A DNA stretch of 64,000 bases from Ruegeria sediminis. Lineage in GTDB: Bacteria > Pseudomonadota > Alphaproteobacteria > Rhodobacterales > Rhodobacteraceae. Made by a program: the position numbers and the translations under genes. Position 1 is the stretch's first letter. Every line of letters begins with the position of its first letter. This document shows positions 1 through 12,776 of the stretch, one piece after another. The notes beneath the pieces are model-generated. The model was not told the origin of the DNA. It was given only the letters and a program-made list of their open reading frames with translations, and did not search any database. The stretch is from positions 248,001 to 312,000 of the forward strand of contig NZ_VCPD01000002.1 of NCBI RefSeq assembly GCF_005938215.1. Reading direction: 5' to 3'.

Positions 1-2919
<2,919 letters not shown>

Positions 2920-2941
2920 CCGCTTGCCTTCCAGAATTGTC

Positions 2942-3466
2942 CTACCCCAGAACTCCGATCGAGAGGTTCTGATACATGCCCCACAGGGAGGTTACGAAGA
3001 TCGAGACGATCCCGATCAGCTGAACATAAAGCCTGCACCGCAACAGCAGTTTCGCCACGATCTCAAGCTTCGGTTCCTGCCGCCTGATACGCCGGGCGAA
3101 GGAAAGGTTCAACAGCGCCACCAGCGACATCGGGAAGGCCATCAGGAAAACCGCCTGTGCGAATTCGATGCTGTAGTAGAACCCCAGCATCGCCAGCATC
3201 GACAGCAGGAAGCACACGATGGCAAGCAGCCAAACCCCTGATACTTCAATGATGTAGAGGACTCGGTTCACGTGGATTCGCACGATGTCCAGCAGGTCCG
3301 CCTCGGCCTGCCCGCCGACGCGCCGGGCGCGCTGGATCATGTCGTAGGGGACGCCCAGCACCCAATGACTGGCCGATGACCAGAGAACCGCCACCGCGAT
3401 CCAGAACCAGAGATTGGAGAAACTTCGCAAATCAATGAGTTCGAAGATCGAGGTATACCAGTCCAA
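2942..3466 (-). CDS. Conserved membrane protein, about four TM helices
   Basis: A 174-residue integral membrane protein of unknown function. Hydrophobic segments lie near residues 18-38, 72-92, 98-118 and 145-165, with a basic loop (ARRIRRQEPK) between the last two. Roseobacter homologues are often labelled 'component of SufBCD complex', but I see nothing here that supports a role in Fe-S assembly. The start is a TTG at 3466 preceded by AAAAGGGA at good spacing; no ATG fits the N-terminal helix. It lies 22 bases upstream of mfd on the same strand. Confidence 0.75.
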   Translation of the reverse strand: MDWYTSIFELIDLRSFSNLWFWIAVAVLWSSASHWVLGVPYDMIQRARRVGGQAEADLLDIVRIHVNRVLYIIEVSGVWLLAIVCFLLSMLAMLGFYYSIEFAQAVFLMAFPMSLVALLNLSFARRIRRQEPKLEIVAKLLLRCRLYVQLIGIVSIFVTSLWGMYQNLSIGVLG

Positions 3467-3587
3467 CCGCGCGTCCCTTTTCGTTCGGCTTTTTGCCCGT
3501 TCTACCGCGCTGCCGCGGCCATTGATACCCTTGAGGCCGGTGAATTTTCATGCCACCCAATGCGCAGATGTGCAAGGAGAGCGCGCC

Positions 3588-4586
3588 ATGAAACCGACCA
3601 TCGCCCCTTATCCGAATGCGCGCTTCCGCCGTGCCCGCCAGTCCGAATCCATCCGGGGCCTGGTGCGCGAGAACACCTTGACCGTCAACGACCTGATCTG
3701 GCCGGTCTTCGTGCGCGATGGCGAAGGGATCGAAGAGCCGGTTCCGTCGATGCCCGGCGTGGTGCGGCGGTCGGTCGACCTGATCGCGGCGGCCGCGGTC
3801 GAGGCGCAGGCGCTCGGCATTCCGGCCATCTGCCTGTTTCCCTATACAGACCCCAGCCTCAAGACCGAGGATTGCGCCGAGGCCTGGAGCCCCGACAACC
3901 TGTCGAACCGCGCCATCCGCGCGATCAAGGCGGCCGCGCCCGACATCGCGGTGATGACCGACGTGGCGCTCGACCCCTACAACATCGACGGCCATGACGG
4001 TTACGTGGTGGATGGCGAGATCGTCAACGACGCCACCGTCGAGGCGCTGGTCAAGATGACCCTGGCGCAGGCCGACGCCGGGGCGGACATCATCGGGCCG
4101 TCAGACATGATGGACGGACGGATCGGCGCGATGCGGCGGGCGCTCGAAAATGCGGGCCACCACAACGTGATGATCCTCAGCTACGCCGCGAAATACGCCA
4201 GCGCCTTCTACGGCCCGTTCCGCGATGCCGTGGGCGCCTCCGGCGCGCTGAAAGGGGACAAGAAGACCTACCAGATGGACCCCGCCAACTCGAACGAGGC
4301 GCTGCGCCTGATCGAACGCGACCTGACCGAGGGCGCGGACATGGTGATGATCAAGCCGGGAATGCCCTATCTGGACATCTGCCGAAGGGTCAAGGACACG
4401 TTCGGCGCACCGACCTATGCCTATCAGGTCTCGGGCGAATACGCGATGATCCAGGCGGCGGCGCAGAACGGCTGGATCGACGGCGAGAAGGTGATGCTGG
4501 AAAGCCTGCTGGCGTTCAAACGCGCGGGCTGCGACGGCGTCCTGACCTATTTCGCCCCGGCCGCCGCACGGATCCTGAACGGCTGA
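3588..4586 (+). CDS. hemB: Delta-aminolevulinic acid dehydratase (porphobilinogen synthase), Mg type
   Basis: HemB condenses two 5-aminolevulinate molecules to porphobilinogen in haem and bacteriochlorophyll synthesis. The 332-residue protein has the two active-site lysine blocks, AAKYASAFYGPFR and MIKPGMPYLD. The metal loop reads DVALDPYNIDGHDG: the zinc cysteines of the animal/yeast enzymes are replaced by Ala and Asp, as in Mg/K-dependent enzymes of Pseudomonas and alphaproteobacteria. The ATG at 3588 follows AAGGAGA; a longer in-frame extension upstream has no ribosome site and overlaps the divergent membrane-protein gene. Confidence 0.97.
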   Translation: MKPTIAPYPNARFRRARQSESIRGLVRENTLTVNDLIWPVFVRDGEGIEEPVPSMPGVVRRSVDLIAAAAVEAQALGIPAICLFPYTDPSLKTEDCAEAWSPDNLSNRAIRAIKAAAPDIAVMTDVALDPYNIDGHDGYVVDGEIVNDATVEALVKMTLAQADAGADIIGPSDMMDGRIGAMRRALENAGHHNVMILSYAAKYASAFYGPFRDAVGASGALKGDKKTYQMDPANSNEALRLIERDLTEGADMVMIKPGMPYLDICRRVKDTFGAPTYAYQVSGEYAMIQAAAQNGWIDGEKVMLESLLAFKRAGCDGVLTYFAPAAARILNG

Positions 4587-4731
4587 CCGGCCAAGATCCT
4601 GCGATTTTTCGCTGAATTGCAGCGGCCAGCAGGCAGCTTCCCCGTGACACCCGGGCGCAATCGTCGTAGTCTTTCCCGCAAGACCGGGTTAACCCGGCTT
4701 TTCAGGCATGATCAAAAGAGACCAAAGAGAG

Positions 4732-5304
4732 ATGAGCAGTTCCCCTACCCCCCGACTGACCCGTCGCGGCTTTGCCTTTGGCATGGCCGGGCTGACCTTC
4801 ACCGCCGCCTGCGGCAACGGTGTCGGCAATTCGAACGCCAACATGATCGACGCGCGTGTCGATGCGACGCTGAACCAGATGTATTCGCAATACCCCAACA
4901 CGGTCGAAATCGGCCAAAAGGCCAACGGCATTCTGGTCATGCCGCTGGTGACCGAAGCCGGCTTCGTGGTCGGCGGCGGCTATGGCCGCGGCGCGCTGCG
5001 CATCAACGGCGTCACCGTGGACTACTACTCGGCGGTCAAGGGCAGCGCCGGGCTCCAGATCGGGGCGCAGCAATACGCGCATGTGCTGTTCTTCATGACC
5101 CAGGACGCGCTGAACGAATTCCGCCGCGCCAGCGGCTGGACCGCCGGGGCCGACGTCGGATACGTGGTCCGGGATCAGGCCGACTCGATCGCCACCGACA
5201 CCACGACGCTGCGCACGCCGGTCCTGGCCGCGATTTTCGGACAGGCGGGCCTGCAGATCGGCGCCACGCTGGAAGGCACCAAGTACACGCGCATCATCCC
5301 CTGA
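4732..5304 (+). CDS. YSC84-family (DUF500) lipoprotein
   Basis: A 190-residue exported protein of the YSC84/SYLF lipid-binding family. The N-terminus has a twin-arginine-like RLTRRGF followed by a hydrophobic stretch and Cys in TFTAAC, consistent with a Tat-exported lipoprotein. The mature part carries the family's ILVMP, GFVVGGGYGRGAL and YYSAVKGSAGLQIG blocks and ends IGATLEGTKYTRI. The ATG at 4732 follows AAAGAGAG and fits the signal peptide; an in-frame ATG at 4708 is possible. Family members bind phospholipids; the substrate here is unknown. Confidence 0.8.
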   Translation: MSSSPTPRLTRRGFAFGMAGLTFTAACGNGVGNSNANMIDARVDATLNQMYSQYPNTVEIGQKANGILVMPLVTEAGFVVGGGYGRGALRINGVTVDYYSAVKGSAGLQIGAQQYAHVLFFMTQDALNEFRRASGWTAGADVGYVVRDQADSIATDTTTLRTPVLAAIFGQAGLQIGATLEGTKYTRIIP

Positions 5305-5498
5305 TCGATGCGACCGGGCGGGCCGCTGCACCCCCGCCCCTTGCGAAAACACTTCGGCCAACGGCACAGGACCCTCTTCGGGGTCCGTGCCCCCAATGCG
5401 CCGCGCGGGCTGACGCCGGGACAGGCCCCCTTTCGGTCCGGGCGCGGTTCAACTAATCTCCGCACAGGTCAAAACCTCAACGACGGTACGGGGAGTCG

Positions 5499-7961
5499 AT
5501 GCGTCTTCTTTTTCGCTGGCTAATGCGCATTGCCGCCGGTCTCGTGGTGCTGGTGGTGGCGGTCATCGCCCTGGTCTATTTCCTCGCCAGCCAGTCCCTT
5601 CCCGATTACGACCAGACGGTAAAGGTGGACGGCCTTGCCGCCCCGGTCGAGATCGTCCGCGACAACGCCAACGTCCCGCACATCTTCGGCGAATCCGACC
5701 CAGACGTGTTCTTCGGTCTTGGCTATGCCCATGCGCAGGACCGGCTGTGGCAGATGACCGTTTTGCGGCGCACCGTTCAGGGGCGCCTGTCCGAGATCTT
5801 CGGCCAGCGCACCGTCACCGTAGACAAGCTGCTGCGGCGGCTCGATCTCTACCGGCTGGCGCTGCAATCCGTCGAGGTGCAGGACGACTACACCAAGGCC
5901 GCGCTCAGGGCCTATGCGGATGGCGTGAACGCCCGTCTGGCCGAAATCAACGACGAGGCATTGGGCCGCGGCGCGCCCGAGATGTTCCTGTTCAACATCC
6001 CCGTCGCCCCCTGGCAGCCCGGCGACAGCCTGGCGATCATCAAGCTGATGGGGCTTCAGTTGTCCGGCCATCTCGAGGAAGAGGTGCTGCGCGCGCGGAC
6101 CTCGCTGATGCTCGACGATCCGGCCCGGCTTTCGGACATTCTGCCCGACGTTCCCGGCAGCGGCATCGCCGCCCTGCCGGAATATGCCGCGCTGTTTCCC
6201 GGCGCGCAGCGCTTCGCATCGGCCGCGCCCATGCCGGACGATCCGCTGTCGCCCTTCCCCCGCAGGGGCCTTGCCGGCGCGTCCAACGCCTGGACAGCCG
6301 CGCCCTCGCGGTCGGCCAGCGGCGGCACCCTTCTTGCCAACGACCCGCACCTGGGCTTCACCGCGCCGGCGATCTGGTACCTTGCCCGCCTCGAACTCGC
6401 CAATGGCGGCGTGATCGGCGCCTCGATTCCCGGCGTGCCCGCCATCATGGCCGGGCGCAGCGACCGTCTGGGCTGGGGGCTGACCTCGTCCTATCTGGAC
6501 GACCAGGATCTCTACATCGAAAAGCTCAACCCCGAGAACCCCGAGGAATACCTGACGCCGGACGGCTACAAAAAGTTCGACTCGCGCCCCTCGATCATCG
6601 ACATCAAGGATGCGCCGCCGATCACGTTGACCCTGCGCTGGACGGAAAACGGGCCGGTGCTGCCCGGCACCTTCTACGGTCTCGAAACCATCACCCCGCC
6701 GGGCCATGTCGTGTCGCTGTCCTGGACGGTGCTCAGCCCGCGCGACACGTCGATGTCCGCCTCGATGGCGCTGATGATTTCCGACGATGTCCAAGGCGCG
6801 ATCCAGGCAGCCGAACGGTTCATCGCGCCGTCGCAGAACCTGTCGCTGGCCGACAGATCGACCATCGCCATGAAGACGATCGGCGCGATGCCCAAGCGCG
6901 ACGCCCGCCACCACAGCCAGGGCCGGATGCCCAGCCAGGGCTGGCTGCCCGAGAACCGCTGGCAGGGCCGGATGCCCTATTCCTCCAACCCGGAATTCGT
7001 CTCGCCCGCCGGCGGCCTGCTGGGCAACACCAACAACAAGATCATCGACCGTCCCTTCCCCGAGCATGTCTCGTTCGTTTGGGGCGACACCCAGCGGGTG
7101 CATCGCTGGGAAAAGCTGATGCAGGACCGCGAGGTGCACACCCGCGACAGCTTCATCGAGGCGCAGCTGGACACCATCAGCTTCACCGCCCGTTCGCTGC
7201 TGCCGCTGATCGGCGCCGACCTGTGGTTCACCGGCGAATCCGCGCCCGAAGGCACGCCCGAACGCCAGCGCCAGATAGCCCTTGCGCTGCTGGCCGAGTG
7301 GAACGGCGAGATGAACGAATACATGCCCGAACCGCTGATCTACGCCGCGTGGCTCCGCGCCCTGCAGAAGCGCCTGATCGCAGACGATCTCGGCCCGCTG
7401 GCCGAGGAGTTCAAGCACGTCGAACCGCTCTTCATCGAAAGGGTCTACCGCGACATCGACGGCGCCTCGGCCTGGTGCGACGTCAAGCAGAGCGCGCCGG
7501 TGGAAACCTGCACAGACATGGCGCGGTTGGCCCTGAACGATGCGCTGGTCTGGATATCCGAGCGGCACGGAACCGCCCTTGAATCCCTGCGCTGGGGCGA
7601 CGCGCACCAGGCGACCCACGATCACCAGGTCCTGGGAGAGGTGCCGCTGCTGCGCTATTTCATGAACATCCGGCAATCCACCAGCGGCGGCGACAACACC
7701 CTGCAGCGCGGGCGCAGCTCGGGCGAGGATCCCGATCCGTTCCTGAACGTACATGGCGCGGGCTACCGCGGCGTCTACGACTTTGCCGATCCCGACAGTT
7801 CGGTCTTCATCACCTCGACCGGGCAGTCCGGCCATTTCCTGTCGCGCTACTACGACGATCAGGCCCAGCTCTGGCGGCGCGGGGAATACATCCCCATGTC
7901 GCTCGACACCGATCTCGCCCGTGCCGCCGCCGTCGGTGTGACGCAGCTGGTCCCGCGCTGA
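5499..7961 (+). CDS. Penicillin acylase-family N-terminal nucleophile hydrolase
   Basis: An 820-residue member of the Ntn-hydrolase amidase family that includes penicillin G acylase and acyl-homoserine-lactone acylases. It has an N-terminal membrane/signal helix (residues 8-30), an alpha-chain beginning VPHIFGESDPDVFFGLGYAHAQDRLWQM, and the autoprocessing site GASNAW, where Ser262 would become the N-terminal nucleophile of the beta-chain. GTLLANDPHLGF follows, as usual. Likely periplasmic. Substrate (beta-lactam, AHL or another amide) cannot be decided from sequence. A GGGGAG ribosome site precedes the ATG. The antiporter gene starts 3 bases after the stop, implying co-transcription. Confidence 0.92.
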   Translation: MRLLFRWLMRIAAGLVVLVVAVIALVYFLASQSLPDYDQTVKVDGLAAPVEIVRDNANVPHIFGESDPDVFFGLGYAHAQDRLWQMTVLRRTVQGRLSEIFGQRTVTVDKLLRRLDLYRLALQSVEVQDDYTKAALRAYADGVNARLAEINDEALGRGAPEMFLFNIPVAPWQPGDSLAIIKLMGLQLSGHLEEEVLRARTSLMLDDPARLSDILPDVPGSGIAALPEYAALFPGAQRFASAAPMPDDPLSPFPRRGLAGASNAWTAAPSRSASGGTLLANDPHLGFTAPAIWYLARLELANGGVIGASIPGVPAIMAGRSDRLGWGLTSSYLDDQDLYIEKLNPENPEEYLTPDGYKKFDSRPSIIDIKDAPPITLTLRWTENGPVLPGTFYGLETITPPGHVVSLSWTVLSPRDTSMSASMALMISDDVQGAIQAAERFIAPSQNLSLADRSTIAMKTIGAMPKRDARHHSQGRMPSQGWLPENRWQGRMPYSSNPEFVSPAGGLLGNTNNKIIDRPFPEHVSFVWGDTQRVHRWEKLMQDREVHTRDSFIEAQLDTISFTARSLLPLIGADLWFTGESAPEGTPERQRQIALALLAEWNGEMNEYMPEPLIYAAWLRALQKRLIADDLGPLAEEFKHVEPLFIERVYRDIDGASAWCDVKQSAPVETCTDMARLALNDALVWISERHGTALESLRWGDAHQATHDHQVLGEVPLLRYFMNIRQSTSGGDNTLQRGRSSGEDPDPFLNVHGAGYRGVYDFADPDSSVFITSTGQSGHFLSRYYDDQAQLWRRGEYIPMSLDTDLARAAAVGVTQLVPR

Positions 7962-7964
7962 GCC

Positions 7965-9137
7965 ATGCAGGCGAACGCCGTCGCGCTGATCGTTCTGGGG
8001 CTCCTGTTCCTGACCGGCCTGGCGGTGGATCAGCTTGGGCGGCGCACACGGCTGCCGCGGGTGACGCTGCTTCTGCTGTGCGGATTGTTCGCCGGAACCG
8101 CGGGCGCCGACCTGATTCCGCGCTCGGTTCAGGATCTCTACCCGGTGGTCTCCGTCATCGCGCTGGGCATGGTCGCCTTTCTGCTGGGCGGAGAGCTTTC
8201 GCTGTCCACGATGCGGACGCATGGCCGCGAGATCCTGGCGATTTCGCTCTCGGTGGTGATCGCGACCATGACGATCGTTTCCACCGGCCTCTGGGCGATC
8301 GGCATTCCCGCAAGCGCCGCGCTGCTGATCGGGGCGCTTGCGACGGCCACCGATCCGGCCGCGATCTACGATGTCATTCGGCAAAAGCACGCCAAAGGCG
8401 GTTTCAGCCGGACGCTCAAGGGCATCGTCGCCATCGACGACGCCTGGGGCGTCATTCTTTTCGCGCTGATCATCGTTCTGGCGCAGGGGTTGGAAGGTTC
8501 GGAAACCGGCCCCCACGTTCTGCTCGCGGGCCTGGCCGAGGTCGCGGGTTCTATCCTGCTCGGCATCGCCATCGGTCTTCCGGCGGCCTACCTGACCGGC
8601 CGCCTTTCGGGCGGCGAGCCCCTGCGGATCGAGGCGCTGGGGCTGGTGTTCCTGACCACCGGCCTCGCGCTCTGGTTCGGGCTGTCCTACCTCATCGCGG
8701 GCATGACGGTCGGCGCGGTGATCGTGAACGCGGCCAGGCACCACACCAAGGCTTTCCGCGAAATCGAGCACCTGGAATGGCCCTTTATGATCATCTTCTT
8801 CATCCTGGCCGGCGCCAGCCTGGACGCGACCGCTTTGCTGACCGTCGGACCGTTGGGACTGGCCTATGTGGTTCTGCGCATTCTGGGCCGGGTTCTGGGC
8901 GGCTGGATCGGCGGCATCGCCGCCAACGCCCCAACGCCCGAACGGGCCTTGTACGGCCCGGCCCTGCTGCCGCAGGCGGGGGTGGCCATCGGCATGGCGC
9001 TCATCGCCTCGGACCTGTTCCCGGATCATGGCGCCGCCATCATGGCGCTTGCGGTTTCGGCCACGGTCGTCTTCGAACTGATCGGTCCCCTGGCCGCCTC
9101 ATGGGCGATCGCCCGCACGGAAAAGACACGGTCATAG
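7965..9137 (+). CDS. Cation/proton antiporter (CPA2/KefB-type)
   Basis: A 390-residue polytopic inner-membrane protein with 10-12 predicted helices. It carries the exchanger signatures ATATDPAAIYDVI and AIDDAWGVILFALII, whose Asp residues form the ion-binding centre in Na+/H+ exchangers of the monovalent cation:proton antiporter-2 family. There is no C-terminal TrkA-N domain, so it is a transport domain only. It begins 3 bases after the acylase stop. Na+ versus K+ specificity cannot be read from the sequence. Confidence 0.88.
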   Translation: MQANAVALIVLGLLFLTGLAVDQLGRRTRLPRVTLLLLCGLFAGTAGADLIPRSVQDLYPVVSVIALGMVAFLLGGELSLSTMRTHGREILAISLSVVIATMTIVSTGLWAIGIPASAALLIGALATATDPAAIYDVIRQKHAKGGFSRTLKGIVAIDDAWGVILFALIIVLAQGLEGSETGPHVLLAGLAEVAGSILLGIAIGLPAAYLTGRLSGGEPLRIEALGLVFLTTGLALWFGLSYLIAGMTVGAVIVNAARHHTKAFREIEHLEWPFMIIFFILAGASLDATALLTVGPLGLAYVVLRILGRVLGGWIGGIAANAPTPERALYGPALLPQAGVAIGMALIASDLFPDHGAAIMALAVSATVVFELIGPLAASWAIARTEKTRS

Positions 9138-9197
9138 ACGAAGTCCCTTCAAATGCTTACCCTTCCCGGGGTCTAGGCACCAAGCGGAGAACGTCTC

Positions 9198-9593
9198 ATG
9201 GCGAGCCAACAGGACATTCTGCAGAACCTGGCGCGCGACTACGCGATCGCCTGGAGTTCCGGAGACCCCAACGCGGTCGCCAGCTTTTTTGCGGGCGAAG
9301 GTCAGATCGCCATCAACGGCGGCGAGCCGATGAAGGGCCGCGCCGCCATCGCCGAAATGGCCAGGGGGTTCTTCACCGATTTCCCCGATCTCGAGGTCCG
9401 CTGCGACATGATGCGAAAGGCCGGCGATCACGCGATCTTCGTCTGGACGCTCGAAGGCCACCATGCTGAAACCGGCAATCACGTCGTGACCCGCGGTTGG
9501 GAAGAGTGGGATCTGGATGCCGATTACAAGGTCGTATCTTCGCGCGATTGGTTCGACGCCGAGGATCATCAGCGCCAGATTGACGGGGTCTGA
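9198..9593 (+). CDS. SnoaL-like/NTF2-fold protein
   Basis: A 131-residue small cytoplasmic protein with the NTF2-like fold pattern: an N-terminal helix (DILQNLARDYAIAWSSGDPNAVASFF), the GxGxIAINGGEPMKGRAAI segment and a final sheet (HHAETGNHVVTRGWEEWDLD). Relatives include SnoaL cyclases and many uncharacterised proteins, so no reaction can be assigned. It is convergent with hflX, with only 3 bases between stop codons. Confidence 0.75.
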   Translation: MASQQDILQNLARDYAIAWSSGDPNAVASFFAGEGQIAINGGEPMKGRAAIAEMARGFFTDFPDLEVRCDMMRKAGDHAIFVWTLEGHHAETGNHVVTRGWEEWDLDADYKVVSSRDWFDAEDHQRQIDGV

Positions 9594-9596
9594 AAC

Positions 9597-10868
9597 CTAC
9601 AGGGCGGCGTACTGCGCCTGCTGCTTCGGCGTCCACAGCACCGTGATCTCGAAACCGTCCTCGGTCTGGTTCTCGGCCTGCACGACATCCTGCTGAAACA
9701 GCCACGCGCGCTTGCGGCCTTCGTCAAAGCCCAGCCGCAGAACCTCTTCGTGGCGAACCCCCTGCAGCTTTTCGGCAATGCTCGCCAGCAACGGCTGCAC
9801 CCCTTCGCCGCTCACGGCCGATATGGCGAAAACCTCGGGGTCCCGCGCGGCGCGCGCCAGCACCGCGGTACGGTCCTCTTCGGCCAGAAGGTCGATCTTG
9901 TTCCAAACCTCAAGGCGGCCGCGATCCTCATCGACGCCCAGCGAGGACAGGATCGCCTCGACATCCTGCGCCTGCGCCTCGGTCTCGGCATGGCTGATGT
10001 CGCGCACGTGAACGATCAGGTCGGCGCCCAGAACTTCCTCCAGCGTGGCGCGGAAGGCCGCGACCAGCTCGGTCGGCAGGTTCGAGATGAACCCCACCGT
10101 GTCCGACAGGATGACTTCGGGCCCGTCGGGCAACTCGACCCGTCGCATCGTCGGGTCCAGCGTGGCGAACAGCATGTCCTTCGCCATCACTTCGGCCCCG
10201 GTCAGGCGGTTGAACAGCGTCGATTTGCCGGCGTTCGTGTAACCCACCAGCGCCACGATCGGATAGGGCACCTTGGCGCGCGCCGCCCGATGCAGGGTTC
10301 GCGTCTTGACCACTTTCTGCAACTGCCGGCGCAGGCGCACGAGTTGCTCGTCGATGGCGCGGCGGTCCGCCTCGATCTGGGTTTCACCCGGGCCGCCCAC
10401 GAACCCCAGCCCGCCGCGCTGCCGCTCAAGGTGGGTCCAGGCCCGCACAAGGCGCGTGCGCTGATAGCTCAGCGCCGCCATTTCGACCTGAAGCACGCCC
10501 TCGCGGGTGCGTGCGCGATCCGAAAAGATCTCAAGGATCAGGCCCGTGCGGTCCAGGATCTTGACCTTCCATTCCCGCTCCAGGTTGCGCTGCTGAACCG
10601 GCGTGACCGGCCCGTCGATCAGAACCAGTTCGATCTCGCCTTCGCGAAACCGCGCGCCAAGCTCCTCGATCTTGCCGCTCCCGAACAGAAGGCCCGGCTG
10701 CGCGCGCGGCAGTCGCACGGTTTCCGACCCGATCACATCCAGATCGGGCAGCGCCGCAGCCAATGCCACAGCCTCCTCCAGCGCCGGTTCGGGTGGCCGG
10801 CGCTCATTGTCTGACTTGATATCGGGATGCAGCACCCAGGCGCGGGTGCGCACCCTGTCATGTTCCAT
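9597..10868 (-). CDS. hflX: GTPase HflX
   Basis: HflX is a ribosome-associated GTPase that rescues or splits stalled 70S ribosomes, especially under heat stress. The 423-residue protein has the N-terminal HflX domain (GSGKIEELGARF, LIDGPVTPVQQRNLE), then QRGGLGFVGGPGETQIEADRR, and the G domain: G1 GYTNAGKST, G3 DTVGFISNLP and G4 NKID. Its ATG overlaps the hfq stop by one base (TGATG), so translation is coupled. A TTG one codon upstream is less likely. Confidence 0.96.
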   Translation of the reverse strand: MEHDRVRTRAWVLHPDIKSDNERRPPEPALEEAVALAAALPDLDVIGSETVRLPRAQPGLLFGSGKIEELGARFREGEIELVLIDGPVTPVQQRNLEREWKVKILDRTGLILEIFSDRARTREGVLQVEMAALSYQRTRLVRAWTHLERQRGGLGFVGGPGETQIEADRRAIDEQLVRLRRQLQKVVKTRTLHRAARAKVPYPIVALVGYTNAGKSTLFNRLTGAEVMAKDMLFATLDPTMRRVELPDGPEVILSDTVGFISNLPTELVAAFRATLEEVLGADLIVHVRDISHAETEAQAQDVEAILSSLGVDEDRGRLEVWNKIDLLAEEDRTAVLARAARDPEVFAISAVSGEGVQPLLASIAEKLQGVRHEEVLRLGFDEGRKRAWLFQQDVVQAENQTEDGFEITVLWTPKQQAQYAAL

Positions 10869-11107
10869 CAAGAGGCGTCTTCGCCCTCGTACAGGTTGAT
10901 CGGCTGCGACGGCATGATGGTCGAGATCGCATGTTTGTAGACCAACTGCGACTGTCCGTCGCGGCGCAGAAGCACGCAGAAATTGTCGAACCAGGTAATG
11001 ACACCCTGCAATTTCACGCCGTTTATCAGGAAGATCGTAACCGGGACTTTTGCTTTCCGTACATTGTTCAGGAACGCGTCCTGAAGATTCTGTCTGTCCG
11101 AAGCCAT
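10868..11107 (-). CDS. hfq: RNA chaperone Hfq
   Basis: Hfq is a hexameric Sm-like RNA-binding protein that pairs small RNAs with mRNAs. The 79 residues contain Sm1 ([25 protein letters not shown]) and the Sm2 signature [12 protein letters not shown], with a short acidic tail typical of alphaproteobacteria. In this group it influences nitrogen regulation (the NrfA role), which suits a window rich in ntr genes. It is followed with a one-base overlap by hflX, the usual hfq-hflX order. Confidence 0.98.
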   Translation of the reverse strand: MASDRQNLQDAFLNNVRKAKVPVTIFLINGVKLQGVITWFDNFCVLLRRDGQSQLVYKHAISTIMPSQPINLYEGEDAS

Positions 11108-11237
11108 GTTTTTATAATCTCGCCGTTGTTCTTGCTACGCGCTGCGGACCAACGCGCTCCCATCGGAAGAGTATGGAGTGCAGTGATGAGATATTCCAGA
11201 CGAAAAAACAGGCGAAACCGCAGTTTAGCCCACAGGG

Positions 11238-12776
11238 TCAGCCGCGCCACAGGGCCGGCGTCAAAAGCGCGATGATCGCCAGCGTCTCCAGCCGCCCGAT
11301 GATCATGCCCGCGCACAGCACCAGTTTTGCCCCCGCCCCAAGTTCCACAAGCCGGATCGGGATCTCGGTCGCGCTGTGAATCAGCGGCCCGGTCGTGGTC
11401 AGCGCCGCAACGCTGAGAACCATGGCCTGCTCGAAACTCGACCCCATCGCCGCCAGCGCCATGCTGGACGTCGCAAGCGCCAGCGCGAACAGCATGATGA
11501 AGACCCAGGCGATGAAGGCCCCGTCGCGCTGAATGCGGCGGTTGCCCGCATTGGCGCTGCTGACCGACGAGGGATGGATCAGCCTGTCCACTTCCCGCGC
11601 GCCATTGAGGTACAGCGCAAAAACCCTGAGCAGCTTGACCCCGCCCGCCGTGGTCGCCACTCCGCCGCCGATCAGGGCGAGCCCCATCAGGATTAGCCCG
11701 GGCGTGCCCAGCCCCGACCATTGCTGCGATTCCGCCCAATAGGCGCTCTTGAAACCTGTGGTGCTCAGAAAGGACAGCACCGTGAACATCCCGCCCCAGA
11801 GCGAGTGCAGCCCCCGCTCGGCGTTCATTTCCTCGCCCACCTCGTAGGCTCCGTACCAATGCCGAAAGAATAGCATCAGCGTCACGCCGGCGACGATCAG
11901 CAGGCCGATGCGGAACTCGGGGTCCTTGTCCAGCCGCGAATACCCGCCCGTCGCGGTGTCCGACGAAAAGGTCAGGCGGGACAGCGCGAAGAACAGGAAC
12001 AGGAAAATGATCACCTCGCCGGTCACGCCCGCCGTCGATCCCGGCAGCCCGCCCACCGGCGAAATTCCCGAAGTCGCCATCACCGACATCGCGTGGCAGA
12101 CGGCGGTCAGGGCGCCTTCCCCGGCGACCATCAGCAACAGCCAGATCACACCCGTCAGGCCGGCATAGACCGGCGCCAGCGTCATGGTCACGCGCAACAG
12201 GCGCCCGCGCGGATCCGCCTTTTCGCTTTGCGCGACCCCGGAAACCGGGCGGCCCGGCTCGCCCTTGGCGGTCACCTCGAACCCGCCCAGCGACAGCGGC
12301 GCCAGGATGGCCGAGGCGGCGATCCACATCAGCAGCCCGCCCATCCAGCCGACCAGCGCCCGCCACAGGTGCAGCGGCGACGACAGCCGGCCCGGATCCG
12401 CGAAAATGTCGGCCCCGGTGGTGGTCAGGGCGCTGACCATGTCGAAATAGGCGTTCAGGAAACTCGTGGTTCCCAGGGCGTCATGCAGCGGCACCGCAAG
12501 GAACAGCGGCAGGACAGTGAAGGTCGCCAGCAGGACCGCCAGCTGCCCCAGCGTTCCGCGCTTCGGATGGCGGTTCTGCATCGACAGGGCGATCATCGAG
12601 ACGACGACCAGCCCCACCAGCCCGGAATAGAAGAACGAACGCGACGTGTCCTCGTCATCCAGCGCCAGCGCATAGGCCGCGGGTATCCACATGGCGAATG
12701 AAACGATACCCCAGATCAGAAGGAACAGCGGCAGGCGCCGCATCGTTCCGATCTGTTGTCCCGTCCGCGTCGCCAT
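11238..12776 (-). CDS. trkH: Trk potassium uptake transmembrane protein TrkH
   Basis: The 512-residue membrane subunit of the Trk K+ uptake system, forming the conducting pore gated by TrkA. It has the repeated M1-P-M2 plan, with pore-loop segments such as SALTTTGADI, VMATSGISPVGG, LSTTGFKSAYW and ALTTTGPLIHSA. Its ATG overlaps the trkA stop by one base (TGATG), placing both subunits in one operon. A further 130 bases separate it from hfq, with no gene recognised in that gap. Confidence 0.96.
   Translation of the reverse strand: MATRTGQQIGTMRRLPLFLLIWGIVSFAMWIPAAYALALDDEDTSRSFFYSGLVGLVVVSMIALSMQNRHPKRGTLGQLAVLLATFTVLPLFLAVPLHDALGTTSFLNAYFDMVSALTTTGADIFADPGRLSSPLHLWRALVGWMGGLLMWIAASAILAPLSLGGFEVTAKGEPGRPVSGVAQSEKADPRGRLLRVTMTLAPVYAGLTGVIWLLLMVAGEGALTAVCHAMSVMATSGISPVGGLPGSTAGVTGEVIIFLFLFFALSRLTFSSDTATGGYSRLDKDPEFRIGLLIVAGVTLMLFFRHWYGAYEVGEEMNAERGLHSLWGGMFTVLSFLSTTGFKSAYWAESQQWSGLGTPGLILMGLALIGGGVATTAGGVKLLRVFALYLNGAREVDRLIHPSSVSSANAGNRRIQRDGAFIAWVFIMLFALALATSSMALAAMGSSFEQAMVLSVAALTTTGPLIHSATEIPIRLVELGAGAKLVLCAGMIIGRLETLAIIALLTPALWRG

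Noticed and set aside
5520-9029. 1169-codon open frame on the minus strand
   Set aside because: It is antisense to the penicillin acylase and antiporter genes, both of which have strong motifs; a high-GC shadow frame.
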